Source of the DNA: CAYXZR01 sp964470025
GTDB taxonomy: Bacteria; Patescibacteriota; Patescibacteriia; Buchananbacterales; UBA6539
DNA length: 64,000 nt
Direction: 5' to 3'
Assembly: GCA_964470025.1 (NCBI GenBank)
Contig: CAYXZR010000001.1
Coordinates: forward strand, 51,224-115,223
A program made the position numbers and the translations under genes. The first letter of the stretch is position 1. Each line of letters opens with the position of its first letter. Below are positions 15,907 to 25,430 of this stretch, piece after piece. The notes below the pieces were generated by a model. The model was not told where the DNA came from. It saw nothing but the letters and a program-made list of their open reading frames with translations, and did not search any database.

Positions 15907-16455
15907 ATGACTATTCAAAGCGGAAATGAATTAATTGATCCAGCTTTTGTGCTTAAAAAAGCTGAGCTTAAACCTGGCTCGCGTATTGCTGACCTTGGCT
16001 GCGGAGGTATTGGACACTTCATACTTCCTGCTGCACAAATGGTAGGTGATAGTGGAATGGCGTTTGCAGTTGATGTACAAAAGTCTGTACTTGAAAATGT
16101 AGCAACGCGTGCACGACAAGAAAATATCACTCATATTAAAACAGTTTGGTCTGATCTAGAGATTGAAGGTGCTACAAAAATTAAAGTAGAAAGTCTTGAT
16201 ATTGCTCTGCTTATTAATGTATTGTTTCAATCTGACAATAAAAAAGCGATGATAAAAGAGGCCTTGCGACTTTTAAAGAAAGGTGGTACTTTGTTGATCA
16301 TCGACTGGCTCCCTGAGTCTGCTAGCTTTGGCCCAGAGCCTGCTCGTAGAGTTAATCAGGCCGAGCTTCAAACTACCTGTGAGTCACTTGGGCTAAAACT
16401 AGCGGAAGAGTTTGAACCTGGCATGTATCACTTTGGACTTGTTTATAAGAAATAG
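15907..16455 (+). CDS. Class I SAM-dependent methyltransferase
   Basis: 182 aa. Motif I is IADLGCGGIGHF and the acidic end of strand 2 is FAVDVQKSVL. The post-I/II region SLDIALLINVLFQ and motif III LLKKGGTLLIIDW match UbiE/Methyltransf_11-31 types. The first ~30 residues form a short helical cap. The substrate cannot be told. The next gene, a membrane protein, starts 4 nt after its stop. Confidence 0.85.
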   Translation: MTIQSGNELIDPAFVLKKAELKPGSRIADLGCGGIGHFILPAAQMVGDSGMAFAVDVQKSVLENVATRARQENITHIKTVWSDLEIEGATKIKVESLDIALLINVLFQSDNKKAMIKEALRLLKKGGTLLIIDWLPESASFGPEPARRVNQAELQTTCESLGLKLAEEFEPGMYHFGLVYKK

Positions 16456-16459
16456 AAAT

Positions 16460-16870
16460 ATGATTGAATACTTAAAATACTTTTTTAACCCATCACACCT
16501 TTTTACCATCACTCCACCACAAATGAGCGAGAGAGCAATTGCGATTCTGGCAGTTATATTTGCTGCAACTATTGCTATTGGCATCTTTGCTGGCTTGAAG
16601 GCAAAATCAAGCGATGGCCTTACTGCCAAAGGACTCAATAGAATTAAAGTGCTGGGATGGACAATGGGCCTTATTGGATTTGCTTACCTTTTCTTTGCCT
16701 GGCAGCGAGTAGCAGTGCTTGGTGGGCGATTCTGGCTACTAATTTGGCTTGGTGTAGGTATTATTTGGCTATTTTTTATCATCGTATACCTTAAGGTTGA
16801 AGTCCCACAAAAGAAAGAAGCAAATAAAAAGACTAAGGAATTCAGAAAATACCTACCAAAGCAAGGATAA
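16460..16870 (+). CDS. Three-TM membrane protein
   Basis: 136 aa from ATG 16460. Three hydrophobic helices (about 25-45, 63-82 and 88-108) and a strongly basic, lysine-rich C-terminal tail. It is in an operon with the methyltransferase. No family is recognised and the function is unknown. Confidence 0.7.
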   Translation: MIEYLKYFFNPSHLFTITPPQMSERAIAILAVIFAATIAIGIFAGLKAKSSDGLTAKGLNRIKVLGWTMGLIGFAYLFFAWQRVAVLGGRFWLLIWLGVGIIWLFFIIVYLKVEVPQKKEANKKTKEFRKYLPKQG

Positions 16871-16892
16871 TTACACTGTTTATACAAGAATC

Positions 16893-16918
16893 AAAAGCGC
16901 TTAATTAAGCGCTTTTTT
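16893..16918 (+). terminator. Terminator after the methyltransferase/membrane protein pair
   Basis: AAAAGCGCTTAATTAAGCGC palindromic stem followed by a T-run. Confidence 0.85.
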
Positions 16919-16924
16919 GTTTAT

Positions 16925-17275
16925 ATGAGTAAAAGGATAGGCAACTTAGGTGAATCACTTGCTCAAGACTACCTAATAAAGCTTGGGTATCATATTATTA
17001 CTACAAACTACTACACTCGTTATGGTGAGATTGATATTATTTGTATGGATAATAGCGAAATTGTCTTTGTTGAGGTCAAGACAAGAACTAGTACTGTAGC
17101 GGGTTATCCTGAAAACAGCTTAACTGAGAGAAAAATAGACTCCTTGAATAAAACAATAGCTGCATATCTCCAAGAACATGCTATGGATAACACCGCTTAC
17201 CGCCTTGATGTAATTGCCATACTTTTAACTCAACAAAGTCAGAATATTTATCATATTAGAAATATTAGCTATTGA
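16925..17275 (+). CDS. yraN: YraN/UPF0102 endonuclease-like protein
   Basis: 116 aa, the usual length. It has the PD-(D/E)XK-like core GEIDIICMD then VFVEVKTRT, and an N-terminal GNLGESLAQDYLIKLGY. YraN is an uncharacterised, widely conserved restriction-like nuclease, often near rnhB as here. Its stop overlaps the -35 box of the nusA promoter. Confidence 0.92.
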   Translation: MSKRIGNLGESLAQDYLIKLGYHIITTNYYTRYGEIDIICMDNSEIVFVEVKTRTSTVAGYPENSLTERKIDSLNKTIAAYLQEHAMDNTAYRLDVIAILLTQQSQNIYHIRNISY

Positions 17276-17300
17276 CTTTTTACTCAGTTACTCATATACT
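17272..17300 (+). promoter_or_regulatory. nusA promoter
   Basis: TTGACT (17272-17277), 17-bp spacer, TATACT (17295-17300). It overlaps the end of yraN. Confidence 0.7.
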
Positions 17301-17331
17301 TGAATCAGATAATATTGTAGTGAATGTAAAT

Positions 17332-17358
17332 GGTAGCTTCCCGGCTGCCACTTTTTAT
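17332..17358 (+). terminator. Attenuator-like hairpin in the nusA leader
   Basis: GGTAGC pairs with GCTGCC around a CCCG-rich loop and is followed by ACTTTTTATT, ~40 nt before nusA. It may be an intrinsic attenuator through which NusA adjusts its own synthesis. Confidence 0.5.
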
Positions 17359-17387
17359 TGGCTACTTAGAAACATAATTAATTGCCT

Positions 17388-18680
17388 ATGATGGACCATA
17401 AATCTATTGCAGATGCTGTACAGCAAATCTGCGATGAAAAAGGTATTAGCTTTGAGTCAGTCATCGAAACAATCGAGGCTGCACTTGCTGCTGCGTACCG
17501 CAAAGACTTTGGTAACAAACTGCAAAATATCAAGGTAGACTTTGATATTGAAACAGGCGGAATTAAAGTTTTTGATATTAAAACTGTGGTTGAAGATGTT
17601 CCTGAAGAAGAGTTAGCTGCGCAAGAGGCAGCTGCCGCTGAAGGTGAATCTCTGCCACCACGAATGCATGAGCATGCTGAAGTTGATGAAGACGGAGAAG
17701 AAGTACACCGTTTTAATCCAAAAACAGACATGCAAATTTCTGAAGCAAAAGCTTTGAATTCAAAATATGAACTTGGTGACACGATCACTACCGAACTAGA
17801 AGTGCCTGGCGACTTCGGTCGTATGGCTGCACAAACTGCAAAGCAGGTAATCACTCAGAAGATTCGTGAAACAGAACGTGAAACAATCTTTGATGAATAC
17901 AAAGACCGTGAAGGCGAAATTATTGTTGGAACTGTTCAACGACGAGAACGAAGAATTGTATTAATCGATCTTGGCAGAGCAACTGGTGTGATGCCTCCGG
18001 AAGAAGAAATTCCTGGAGAAAAGTATCTACCAGGTGCAAGTATGAAATTTTACATCGTTGCAGTTCGATCAACAACTAAGGGTCCTGAAATTGTTTTATC
18101 ACGAGCACACGCTGACATTGTAAAGCAGCTATTCACTTTGGAAATTCCAGAAATTGCTAGTGGTGTAGTTGAAATTAAAGGTGTGTCACGTGAAGCAGGA
18201 TCTCGATCTAAAGTTGCTGTATGGACAGACGACGAAGGCATCGATCCTATTGGCTCATGTATTGGACAACGTGGTGCTCGAATTCAAACCATCATCTCAG
18301 AACTAAAGGGTGAAAAAGTTGATATTATTAAATACAGCGATAACCCAGTTGAGTTTATTACCAATGCACTCTCTCCAGCAAAAATTCTCAGTATTGAAAC
18401 CAATGAAGAAGAAAAAGAAGCTGTAGCAAAGGTTGCAGAAGATCAACTTTCACTTGCTATTGGTAAGGCTGGACAAAACGTACGACTTGCAGCACGTCTT
18501 ACAGGTTGGAAGATTGACATTGTTTCAGAAAATGGCGGAGTGGTTGAAGATGAGGCAGAAGAAGGCGTAGCGACTGAAAATGAAAGCGAACCTACTGAGG
18601 AGGTTTCTGCAGAAGAACCAACACAAGAATCAAATGAATCAGCAGAAGAGGGTGTCGATACTGCTGAAGAAGAAAAATAA
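17388..18680 (+). CDS. nusA: Transcription termination/antitermination factor NusA
   Basis: 430 aa from ATG 17388. N-terminal RNAP-binding domain with a CPR-like acidic insertion (about 75-115), S1 domain (about 185-260: GEIIVGTVQRRERRIVLIDLG), then two KH domains (DPIGSCIGQRGARIQTIISEL and SLAIGKAGQNVRLAARLTGW). The tail is glutamate-rich. It modulates RNAP pausing, termination and antitermination. rimP is not adjacent, unlike in many bacteria. The mRNA leader carries a terminator-like hairpin. Confidence 0.97.
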   Translation: MMDHKSIADAVQQICDEKGISFESVIETIEAALAAAYRKDFGNKLQNIKVDFDIETGGIKVFDIKTVVEDVPEEELAAQEAAAAEGESLPPRMHEHAEVDEDGEEVHRFNPKTDMQISEAKALNSKYELGDTITTELEVPGDFGRMAAQTAKQVITQKIRETERETIFDEYKDREGEIIVGTVQRRERRIVLIDLGRATGVMPPEEEIPGEKYLPGASMKFYIVAVRSTTKGPEIVLSRAHADIVKQLFTLEIPEIASGVVEIKGVSREAGSRSKVAVWTDDEGIDPIGSCIGQRGARIQTIISELKGEKVDIIKYSDNPVEFITNALSPAKILSIETNEEEKEAVAKVAEDQLSLAIGKAGQNVRLAARLTGWKIDIVSENGGVVEDEAEEGVATENESEPTEEVSAEEPTQESNESAEEGVDTAEEEK

Positions 18681-18709
18681 TACATAATTAGATTTAATTA
18701 CATATTTAT

Positions 18710-20719
18710 ATGAATCAGATAATCGGTCTTGGAGCAATCGCATCTATTATTGCTATTCTCTACGGACTCTACATTAGTAAGTGGATTGGTCGTCAACCAG
18801 CAGGTAACGACACCATGAAAGCAATTGCAGATGCAATTCAACAAGGTGCTCAAGCATTTTTGAAGCGACAGTATCGTTCTGTAGGAATTGTTGCACTTGT
18901 GTTACTTGTTTTGATGTGGGTGACAAATGTAGATGGACTTACCATCATCGGATTTTTAGTTGGTGCGATTTTCAGTGCACTTGCAGGATTTATCGGAATG
19001 AATGTTGCAGTACGAGCAAACCTACGAACCGCAGAAGCAGCTCGAGGTGGCCTTGCTAAAGCACTCCATGTAGCTGTAAAAGGTGGGGAAGTAACTGGAC
19101 TTCTTGTTGCAGGACTTGGCCTACTTGGTGTTACAGCATTTTACTATTTTGCATATCAGCAAACAGGTGGCTTTGTAGCTGCAGTGCGTCCAATGATCGG
19201 TCTAGCATTTGGTGCTAGCTTGATCTCTGTGTTTGCTCGACTTGGTGGAGGAATCTACACTAAGGCAGCAGATGTAGGAGCTGATCTTATTGGTAAAGTA
19301 GAAGCTGGCATCCCAGAAGATGACCCACGAAACCCAGCCGTGATTGCTGACAACGTTGGTGACAACGTTGGTGACGACGCAGGTATGGCTGCTGACCTAT
19401 TTGAAACATATGTAGTGACTGCAGTAGCAGCAATGCTTATTGGAAGTATCGCATATGCAACATTTCCAAATGCGATCTTCTACCCAATTCTTATTGGTGC
19501 GATTGCGGCAGTAGCTTCAATTGTTGGAGGATTTTTCATCAAGCTTGGCAAGAAGCAAAGCATCATGGGTGCACTTTACAAAGGACTTGCTGTTGCAGGA
19601 GTTTTATCTGCAATTGGATTTTTCTTTGGTACACGATGGGCACTTGGTTCAATCCCACAAAACCAGTGGATGCCAATTTACTGGGCAGCACTTGTTGGAC
19701 TTGTAGTAACTGGACTTCTTGTAGTAATCACTGACTACTACACTTCATCAAAATTCAAACCAGTAAAAGATATTGCGAAAGCATCTGAAACTGGTCATGG
19801 AACAAATATCATCTCAGGACTTGCAGTTGGTATGAAAGCTACTGCATGGCCAATCATCGTAATTGTGGCTGGAATTTTGATCAGCTTTAATTTTGCTGGT
19901 CTATATGGTATTGCAATTGCTGCGATGAGCATGCTTTCACTAGCAGGCATTATCGTAACAATTGACGCATATGGTCCAATCACCGATAACGCTGGTGGAA
20001 TCGCAGAAATGTCTGACATGCCTAATGAGGTTCGTGAGACTACTGATGCACTTGATGCAGTTGGTAATACAACTAAGGCAGTTACTAAAGGATATGCGAT
20101 TGGTTCAGCAGCACTTGCGACACTTGCGCTATTTGCTGACTATGCACACAACGTCGGTGAAGCAGGAGAGTTTTTACTTTCTGATCCATTGATTATTGCT
20201 GGTTTATTTATCGGTGGTCTACTACCGTTCTTGTTCTCTGCCCTATCTATGGAAGCAGTTGGTAAAGCGGCTGGTGCAGTTGTCGAAGAAGTGCGACGTC
20301 AGTTCAAAGAGATTCCAGGTATTATGGAACGAACTGCTAAGCCAGACTATGCAAAGTGTGTTGATATCGTAACTAAGGCAGCTCTGAAGCAAATGACACT
20401 TCCAGCACTTATTCCTGTGCTTGTTCCTATTGTTATCTACTTTACACTTGGTGCTACTGCACTTGGTGGTGTGCTTATCGGAAGTATTGTAACTGGAATT
20501 TTCCTAGCCATCTCAATGACCTCTGGTGGAGGAGCTTGGGATAATGCTAAGAAACATATCGAAGAAGGTAACCATGGTGGAAAGGGCAGCTTTGCTCATC
20601 AAGCTGCAGTTACTGGAGACACTGTAGGTGATCCATACAAAGACACTGCAGGACCTGCAATCAATCCAATGATTAAGGTGCTCAATGTTGTTGCTATTCT
20701 TCTTATTACACTTCTGTAG
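18710..20719 (+). CDS. hppA: Membrane-bound proton-translocating pyrophosphatase, K+-independent type
   Basis: 669 aa, about 15-16 TM helices. PPi/Mg-binding motifs: the [12 protein letters not shown] stretch, [16 protein letters not shown], and [18 protein letters not shown]. The segment [18 protein letters not shown] carries Lys where K+-dependent enzymes have Ala, the known mark of K+-independent H+-PPases. It couples pyrophosphate hydrolysis to proton export, a cheap energy source for a reduced genome. Monocistronic with its own terminator. Confidence 0.96.
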   Translation: MNQIIGLGAIASIIAILYGLYISKWIGRQPAGNDTMKAIADAIQQGAQAFLKRQYRSVGIVALVLLVLMWVTNVDGLTIIGFLVGAIFSALAGFIGMNVAVRANLRTAEAARGGLAKALHVAVKGGEVTGLLVAGLGLLGVTAFYYFAYQQTGGFVAAVRPMIGLAFGASLISVFARLGGGIYTKAADVGADLIGKVEAGIPEDDPRNPAVIADNVGDNVGDDAGMAADLFETYVVTAVAAMLIGSIAYATFPNAIFYPILIGAIAAVASIVGGFFIKLGKKQSIMGALYKGLAVAGVLSAIGFFFGTRWALGSIPQNQWMPIYWAALVGLVVTGLLVVITDYYTSSKFKPVKDIAKASETGHGTNIISGLAVGMKATAWPIIVIVAGILISFNFAGLYGIAIAAMSMLSLAGIIVTIDAYGPITDNAGGIAEMSDMPNEVRETTDALDAVGNTTKAVTKGYAIGSAALATLALFADYAHNVGEAGEFLLSDPLIIAGLFIGGLLPFLFSALSMEAVGKAAGAVVEEVRRQFKEIPGIMERTAKPDYAKCVDIVTKAALKQMTLPALIPVLVPIVIYFTLGATALGGVLIGSIVTGIFLAISMTSGGGAWDNAKKHIEEGNHGGKGSFAHQAAVTGDTVGDPYKDTAGPAINPMIKVLNVVAILLITLL

Positions 20720-20740
20720 CTTGTAATTGCAATCAACTTC

Positions 20741-20770
20741 AAAAGCGAGGATGTACGTCCTCGCTTTTTT
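20741..20770 (+). terminator. hppA terminator
   Basis: AAAAGCGAGGA pairs with TCCTCGCTTTT and runs into T. Confidence 0.9.
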
Positions 20771-20777
20771 TATTTAT

Positions 20778-20802
20778 AAAAAAAGTCAGCACTGGGCTGA
20801 CT
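20778..20802 (-). terminator. Terminator of 20836-21549
   Basis: On the minus strand AGTCAGC/GCTGACT with loop CCAGT is followed by seven T. Confidence 0.88.
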
Positions 20803-20835
20803 AATAAATGTACGATGACACCTCTTCTTGAGTTG

Positions 20836-21549
20836 TTATTTTTCTAACTCTACAAATGGTGCCGAGCTAAGTGGCTCATAGGGTTCTACAAAAATTCGTA
20901 GAGTATTTTCATCATTTATCGGCACGATAATGTGAGCATTATCTAGCTCATAGCTATACAAGTATAGTCTTCCAAAACCGTGGACTGGTAGCATAGAAAC
21001 ACTTATTCCTAGAGAGAACGGCGTTTCGAGGGGTTCCTGAAACTCTAAAGTGACCTGCGCTCCATTTTGAATTTTGCTTGATTTAATTACCGTTTTCAGA
21101 TTGCCGGAGTATTGCGGAAGCGCAATCGTATCAACAGAACTCACCAAGGGTTGTTCTGAAATAATACGAAAAGTTAGCTTTGTTACATTGCCAATACTCT
21201 GTGGATTAACCCGGATACTTCCAATGTCTTTATATTGAAATTCTTTTTCTGTACTAACTTGAAGTATCCGAGCTTCTCTAGAACTTGGTGAGTAAGTAAC
21301 ACCCAACGGATAAATTGTCCGAGGATCATAGTTATTCCCAAATGGGTTTGCCGGATTCTGCATGGTAGCTTTATTGACTTCATCCAAGCTTGGCTCAGAG
21401 CTAGCGATAAAAAATGGCGATTCTGACTCGACTGGCAATGAAGGTTGGACAGACTGCAGTGGCGGCTCAACATGTACCACTGTGTTTTTCTTACTGTGGC
21501 ATCCAATACAAAAAATAATGGATGCAAACAAAAGAGGGAGAATTTTCAT
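20836..21549 (-). CDS. Predicted lipoprotein, member 1 of a three-gene family
   Basis: 237 aa. A lipoprotein signal (LLFASIIFCIGC) puts the lipidated Cys at residue 17. The mature part is beta-rich, with no catalytic motif. The segment LETPFSLGISVSMLPVHGFGRLYLYSYEL resembles SPPFALEVHLPIYHIDKLLFF in the next gene, so the neighbours look like distant paralogues. It has its own -35 TTGACA and terminator. Function unknown, surface-exposed. Confidence 0.7.
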   Translation of the reverse strand: MKILPLLFASIIFCIGCHSKKNTVVHVEPPLQSVQPSLPVESESPFFIASSEPSLDEVNKATMQNPANPFGNNYDPRTIYPLGVTYSPSSREARILQVSTEKEFQYKDIGSIRVNPQSIGNVTKLTFRIISEQPLVSSVDTIALPQYSGNLKTVIKSSKIQNGAQVTLEFQEPLETPFSLGISVSMLPVHGFGRLYLYSYELDNAHIIVPINDENTLRIFVEPYEPLSSAPFVELEK

Positions 21550-21630
21550 GATGAAAACCTTTCAAAGATCAAGATATCACAACCTATGATTGTGTGTGCA
21601 TTTTTTACAACAAATAGCTTTTTTTGTCAA

Positions 21631-21659
21631 TAAAAAAGGCTTAGTTATTAACTAAGCCT
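21631..21659 (-). terminator. Terminator of 21680-22279
   Basis: AGGCTTAGTT/AACTAAGCCT stem, then a T-run on the minus strand. Confidence 0.88.
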
Positions 21660-21679
21660 AAATGTGCTGATGTGAAAGA

Positions 21680-22279
21680 TTATGGTTGTACCGATTTTTG
21701 AATACTCCTTTGATGACTGGGAATGGGATTTGATCTTGGTTGATCATATCCAGGCAGAAGAGTCGTTGCCCAGACAGGTATTAGAGTTGCGATCCCACCA
21801 TCAAACTGTAATTCTTCGAGCTGAAAAAATAAAAGCTTGTCTATATGATAAATTGGAAGATGGACTTCCAATGCAAATGGAGGACTCAGCTCCTGATCAA
21901 GATCAAACTTAAACTGCATCATTGCTGGTGGCTCACCGTTGACTGGAACTTTCTTTCGTATATACGTTCTTGTCCTGAGTGTTTGACTTGTTACATGGTC
22001 AACAACACTTGCATTTCTCCAGTCAACGATTGTGTCCTTGTTGGTTAAGTAACCAAAGACGATTGACCTAAGATTGAGTGAGCCTTCCTGCTCGTGCTGA
22101 GCATTTGCAGTAACAGTCACTATTGCGGCAACTGTCTGGTCACCTGGGACACTCGCTAACTGCTGAGTGTTACTTTCAGGGTAGACCCGAAGGTTGACTG
22201 GCACCTCAGCGCCTGCTTTTTGCAAAATGCAGGTAAGGAGGGCAGGGAGTAAAAGAACCACAAACAGTTTTGAGTGCAT
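21680..22279 (-). CDS. Secreted protein, member 2 of a three-gene family
   Basis: 199 aa with signal peptide (KLFVVLLLPALLTCILQKAGAE). The mature domain is beta-rich and shares the pattern hydrophobic-P-F-x-L-E-hydrophobic-LP and a LFFQLEEL strand with the upstream neighbour. Promoter TTGACA-17-TATAGT (22307-22335) and RBS AAAAGGAGTT support this start. Function unknown. Confidence 0.65.
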   Translation of the reverse strand: MHSKLFVVLLLPALLTCILQKAGAEVPVNLRVYPESNTQQLASVPGDQTVAAIVTVTANAQHEQEGSLNLRSIVFGYLTNKDTIVDWRNASVVDHVTSQTLRTRTYIRKKVPVNGEPPAMMQFKFDLDQELSPPFALEVHLPIYHIDKLLFFQLEELQFDGGIATLIPVWATTLLPGYDQPRSNPIPSHQRSIQKSVQP

Positions 22280-22306
22280 GATTGCAACTCCTTTTGGGAT
22301 TTGTCA

Positions 22307-22335
22307 ACTATAATATAATTATGATTTTTTGTCAA
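22307..22335 (-). promoter_or_regulatory. Promoter for 21680-22279
   Basis: TTGACA, 17-bp spacer, TATAGT on the minus strand. Confidence 0.75.
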
Positions 22336-22336
22336 T

Positions 22337-22362
22337 ATAAAACCGATCATATAGATGATCGG
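22337..22362 (-). terminator. Terminator of 22376-23041
   Basis: CCGATCAT/ATGATCGG stem followed by TTTTAT on the minus strand. Confidence 0.8.
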
Positions 22363-22375
22363 CATAATGTGCGAT

Positions 22376-23041
22376 TTATACTTCTTGTTCTGATTTTCTT
22401 GGAATCAGCATAATGATTGGCAGGTTTTTGCTAATTGTGATAGCCCAAGAAGGAGCTTGTACGGTTTTTGAATTGTTGTATTCAATTCCAAGCGTACTGA
22501 TTGTGATATCACTCTCAAGCTCTCTGCTTACTGTAGCATAAAACTTTACAACAACTGGTGATTTTTGAGGTTCTGAAAATGGTACTTTAACTAGCTGCGG
22601 TCCACTCTGTTTTGTTTTTGGTATAGATATATGTGAATTGAGCCGTCTGTTGTTGCCATCAAATGCTGTGATTGACCTTACATCGATTGCTTCTTGCTCG
22701 TCTCCTTCAATGACTAGGACCACTGCGCTGATTTGAGTAGCTGAATCGGTTTCAATTATTGTACGAAACAAATAAAAACTGTCACAGGGACATTTTGCTT
22801 CAATAATAGCTCCGGATGGGGGTGAGTAGGTCACTGAAAGATTGCTTAGGCTACTTGAAACTTGCTGACTTAGTACCTCTGAATGGCCAGAATTCTCTGA
22901 TCTACTTGCTGAGCGGGCCCATGGGGCAGAGAGAGTATAGAGCAGTAATCCACCTATCATTACAACTGATAAAACGAAGGTCATGAAAGCTAGGATCGGG
23001 TTTTTTTCTACAATCTTGTTTAGTCTTGAATGCTTGTGCAT
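22376..23041 (-). CDS. Membrane-anchored exported protein, member 3 of a three-gene family
   Basis: 221 aa when started at ATG 23041, preceded by AAAAAAGGAG. An upstream TTG at 23074 is at the transcription start and is rejected. One N-terminal TM (ILAFMTFVLSVVMIGGLLLYTLSA), then an external beta-rich domain ending in a basic tail. It weakly resembles its two neighbours in length, topology and terminal beta segments. Function unknown. Confidence 0.65.
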   Translation of the reverse strand: MHKHSRLNKIVEKNPILAFMTFVLSVVMIGGLLLYTLSAPWARSASRSENSGHSEVLSQQVSSSLSNLSVTYSPPSGAIIEAKCPCDSFYLFRTIIETDSATQISAVVLVIEGDEQEAIDVRSITAFDGNNRRLNSHISIPKTKQSGPQLVKVPFSEPQKSPVVVKFYATVSRELESDITISTLGIEYNNSKTVQAPSWAITISKNLPIIMLIPRKSEQEV

Positions 23042-23075
23042 TATATAGACTCCTTTTTTGTAATGTACTTTCAAA

Positions 23076-23104
23076 AATATAACATATTTATGTTAAATTG
23101 TCAA
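23076..23104 (-). promoter_or_regulatory. Promoter for 22376-23041
   Basis: TTGACA (23099-23104), 17-bp spacer, TATATT (23076-23081). Confidence 0.8.
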
Positions 23105-23189
23105 TATATATCTTTGACAAAAACCACACTTTTTGGTAGTCTAAACGCACTTTTTTACTATATTTAAGACATAATTTAGCATAGAACAC

Positions 23190-24479
23190 ATGAAAACTGA
23201 CATTAAAGACCTCCCAAAGGGACAGAAAGAAATCACAATTGAACTTACCGTAGAAGAATATAAGCCATTTTTGGAAAAGGCAGCTGAAAAGCTATCTCAG
23301 AAAACATCTATCCCTGGATTTCGCCCAGGGAAGGCATCGTATGATGTTCTTAAACAGCGGCTAGGAGAAGGTGAAATCTGGCAGGCGGCTTTTGAGTTTG
23401 CAGTACACAAAACGCTTGTTGATTTTCTAGAAGAGCATAAACTACCGACTGTTGGTCAGCCACATGTAGATGCTGCGACCCTTGCACCAGGCAATCCTGT
23501 TGCATACAAGGCAGTAGTATCTGTGTTGCCAGAAGTAACACTGGCTGATTTTTCAAAAATTTCAGTGAAACCTAAAAAGATTGAAATTGATGAAAAGCGT
23601 GTTGAAAAATCTTTAACCGATCTGCAAAACATGCGAGCCTCAGAAAAACTAGTTGACCGTGAAGCAAAGAAAGGTGATAAGGTTGAAATTGACTTTGATA
23701 CATTTCAAGACAAGGTACCAATCGAAAACGGATCAAACAAAAAGTTTCCACTTGTTATTGGTGAGAATACTTTTATTCCTGGATTTGAAGACAAGCTAGT
23801 TGGAATGAAGAAAGATGAAGAAAAAGAATTTGAACTTGAGTTTCCAAAAGAATATCATGCAAAGCAACTAGCCGGTAAGAAAGCGACTTTCAAAGTCAAA
23901 GTACTTGCAGTATATGAACGAGATCTTCCTGAGCTTACTGATGATTTTGCTAAGCAGCTTGGTGATTTCAAAAGCATGGATGATGTGAAGAAAAAAATGA
24001 AAGAGAACATGGAACAAGAAGAAAAGCTCAAAAAAGAAAATGAGCTTGAAGATGAAATGATGGAAAAAATTATTGAAAAAACAAACTTCACTGATATTGC
24101 AGATGTTTTGATTAATGCTGAAACACAAAAAATGATGCAGGAGCTTGAACGAAATATTGCACAGCAAGGAATCTCACTTGATGACTACCTGCAGCATATT
24201 GGAAAGAAGAGAGATGAACTCTTACTCGAGTTTGTACCACAAGGTACTAAGCGTGTAAAAAGTGCATTGATCATGCGAGAAGTTGCTGACAAAGAAAAGA
24301 TCCAAGCTACTGATGCTGAAGTAAATGAAGAGATTGCTAAAATGCAAGCACAGTATGGCAATAACCCTGACATGGAGAAGCAGTTTAAAAATCCTGAGTA
24401 CCTTCGATTCTTACACAACATCATTACCTCTCGAAAAACAATGGATTTCCTTAAAGAAAAAATGGTTCAAAAATCATAA
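23190..24479 (+). CDS. tig: Trigger factor (ribosome-associated chaperone and PPIase)
   Basis: 429 aa, the usual length. The ribosome-docking loop is GFRPGKAS (family GFRxGKxP). The FKBP-like PPIase domain lies at about 150-240 (KKGDKVEIDFDTF, FPLVIGENTFIPGFEDKLVGMKK). The C-terminal helical arms run from about 250. It shields nascent chains at the tunnel exit. Monocistronic with a good terminator. Confidence 0.97.
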   Translation: MKTDIKDLPKGQKEITIELTVEEYKPFLEKAAEKLSQKTSIPGFRPGKASYDVLKQRLGEGEIWQAAFEFAVHKTLVDFLEEHKLPTVGQPHVDAATLAPGNPVAYKAVVSVLPEVTLADFSKISVKPKKIEIDEKRVEKSLTDLQNMRASEKLVDREAKKGDKVEIDFDTFQDKVPIENGSNKKFPLVIGENTFIPGFEDKLVGMKKDEEKEFELEFPKEYHAKQLAGKKATFKVKVLAVYERDLPELTDDFAKQLGDFKSMDDVKKKMKENMEQEEKLKKENELEDEMMEKIIEKTNFTDIADVLINAETQKMMQELERNIAQQGISLDDYLQHIGKKRDELLLEFVPQGTKRVKSALIMREVADKEKIQATDAEVNEEIAKMQAQYGNNPDMEKQFKNPEYLRFLHNIITSRKTMDFLKEKMVQKS

Positions 24480-24485
24480 TTTCTC

Positions 24486-24520
24486 TTAAACAAAAAAATC
24501 GGGCTTACCCGATTTTTTTA
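24486..24520 (+). terminator. tig terminator
   Basis: AAATCGGG/CCCGATTT stem with loop CTTA, then T-run. Confidence 0.9.
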
Positions 24521-24576
24521 TTGGACAGATAGCACCTGCTTGTTATACTACTATTATATACTCATAATACTTTACT

Positions 24577-25428
24577 ATGCTTATTGGACTACACGTATCT
24601 ATGGCTGGTGGAATTTTTAACGCCCCAGATAATGCCGCCAAGCTAAACTGTGAAACATTTCAAATTTTCACTCGCTCACCACGTGGTGGTAAAGCAGCAG
24701 AAATCACTGACGAAATTGAAGCTCAATTTAAAGATAACTGTAAGCAACATGGATTTACGAGTTGCTACGTTCATACGCCATACTACATAAACTATGCTTC
24801 TGCACAAAAGCGGATTCAAAAAGCAGCTATTGAGGTTGTACGAGATGAACTCGAACGCTCATCAAAGTTAGGTGTAACGGCACTTATGACGCACCTTGGA
24901 AGCGGCAAAGATGTAGATGAAAAAACTGCACGGGAAATGGTGGTACAAGGAATTCTCGAGATGCTTGATGGCTATCAGGGCTCTACAAAATTTACCATGG
25001 AGATTGCAGCTGGCGCTGGACTTATTTTAGGTGCAAGCTTCGAAGAGATTGGATACTATATTACACAAATCGAAAAAAAAGATAAGCGTCTTAAAGATAG
25101 CATCGGTGTTACAGTTGACACATGTCATGCGTTTGCAGTTGGATATGATCTATCTACTGAAACTGGCGTTAAAAAAACTTTGAAAGATTTTGATGAGCAT
25201 ATTGGTCTTCATAGACTTACCCTTATTCACGCTAATGACTCTAAGCATGAATGTGGATCACGTAAAGATAGACATGAACATATTGGCAAGGGTCATATAG
25301 GAGCAAGCGGCTTCAAAGCACTTGTGCAACATCCTAAACTGAAAAAAGTTGATGTTATCCTAGAAACTCCGCACGATGGCGTTGAACAAGACGATCTTAA
25401 GCTTCTTAAAAAATTTCGCGACAAGTAA
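24577..25428 (+). CDS. nfo: Endonuclease IV (AP endonuclease)
   Basis: 283 aa, TIM-barrel AP_endonuc_2 type. Zinc-site signatures: GLHVSMAGG at the start, THLGSGKDVDEKTA, MEIAAGAG, VTVDTCHAFAVGYD, HANDSKHECGSRKDRHEHIGKGHIG, and ILETPHDG. It cuts 5' of abasic sites in base-excision repair. The phosphodiesterase gene follows after 2 nt. Confidence 0.96.
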   Translation: MLIGLHVSMAGGIFNAPDNAAKLNCETFQIFTRSPRGGKAAEITDEIEAQFKDNCKQHGFTSCYVHTPYYINYASAQKRIQKAAIEVVRDELERSSKLGVTALMTHLGSGKDVDEKTAREMVVQGILEMLDGYQGSTKFTMEIAAGAGLILGASFEEIGYYITQIEKKDKRLKDSIGVTVDTCHAFAVGYDLSTETGVKKTLKDFDEHIGLHRLTLIHANDSKHECGSRKDRHEHIGKGHIGASGFKALVQHPKLKKVDVILETPHDGVEQDDLKLLKKFRDK

Positions 25429-25430
25429 AT

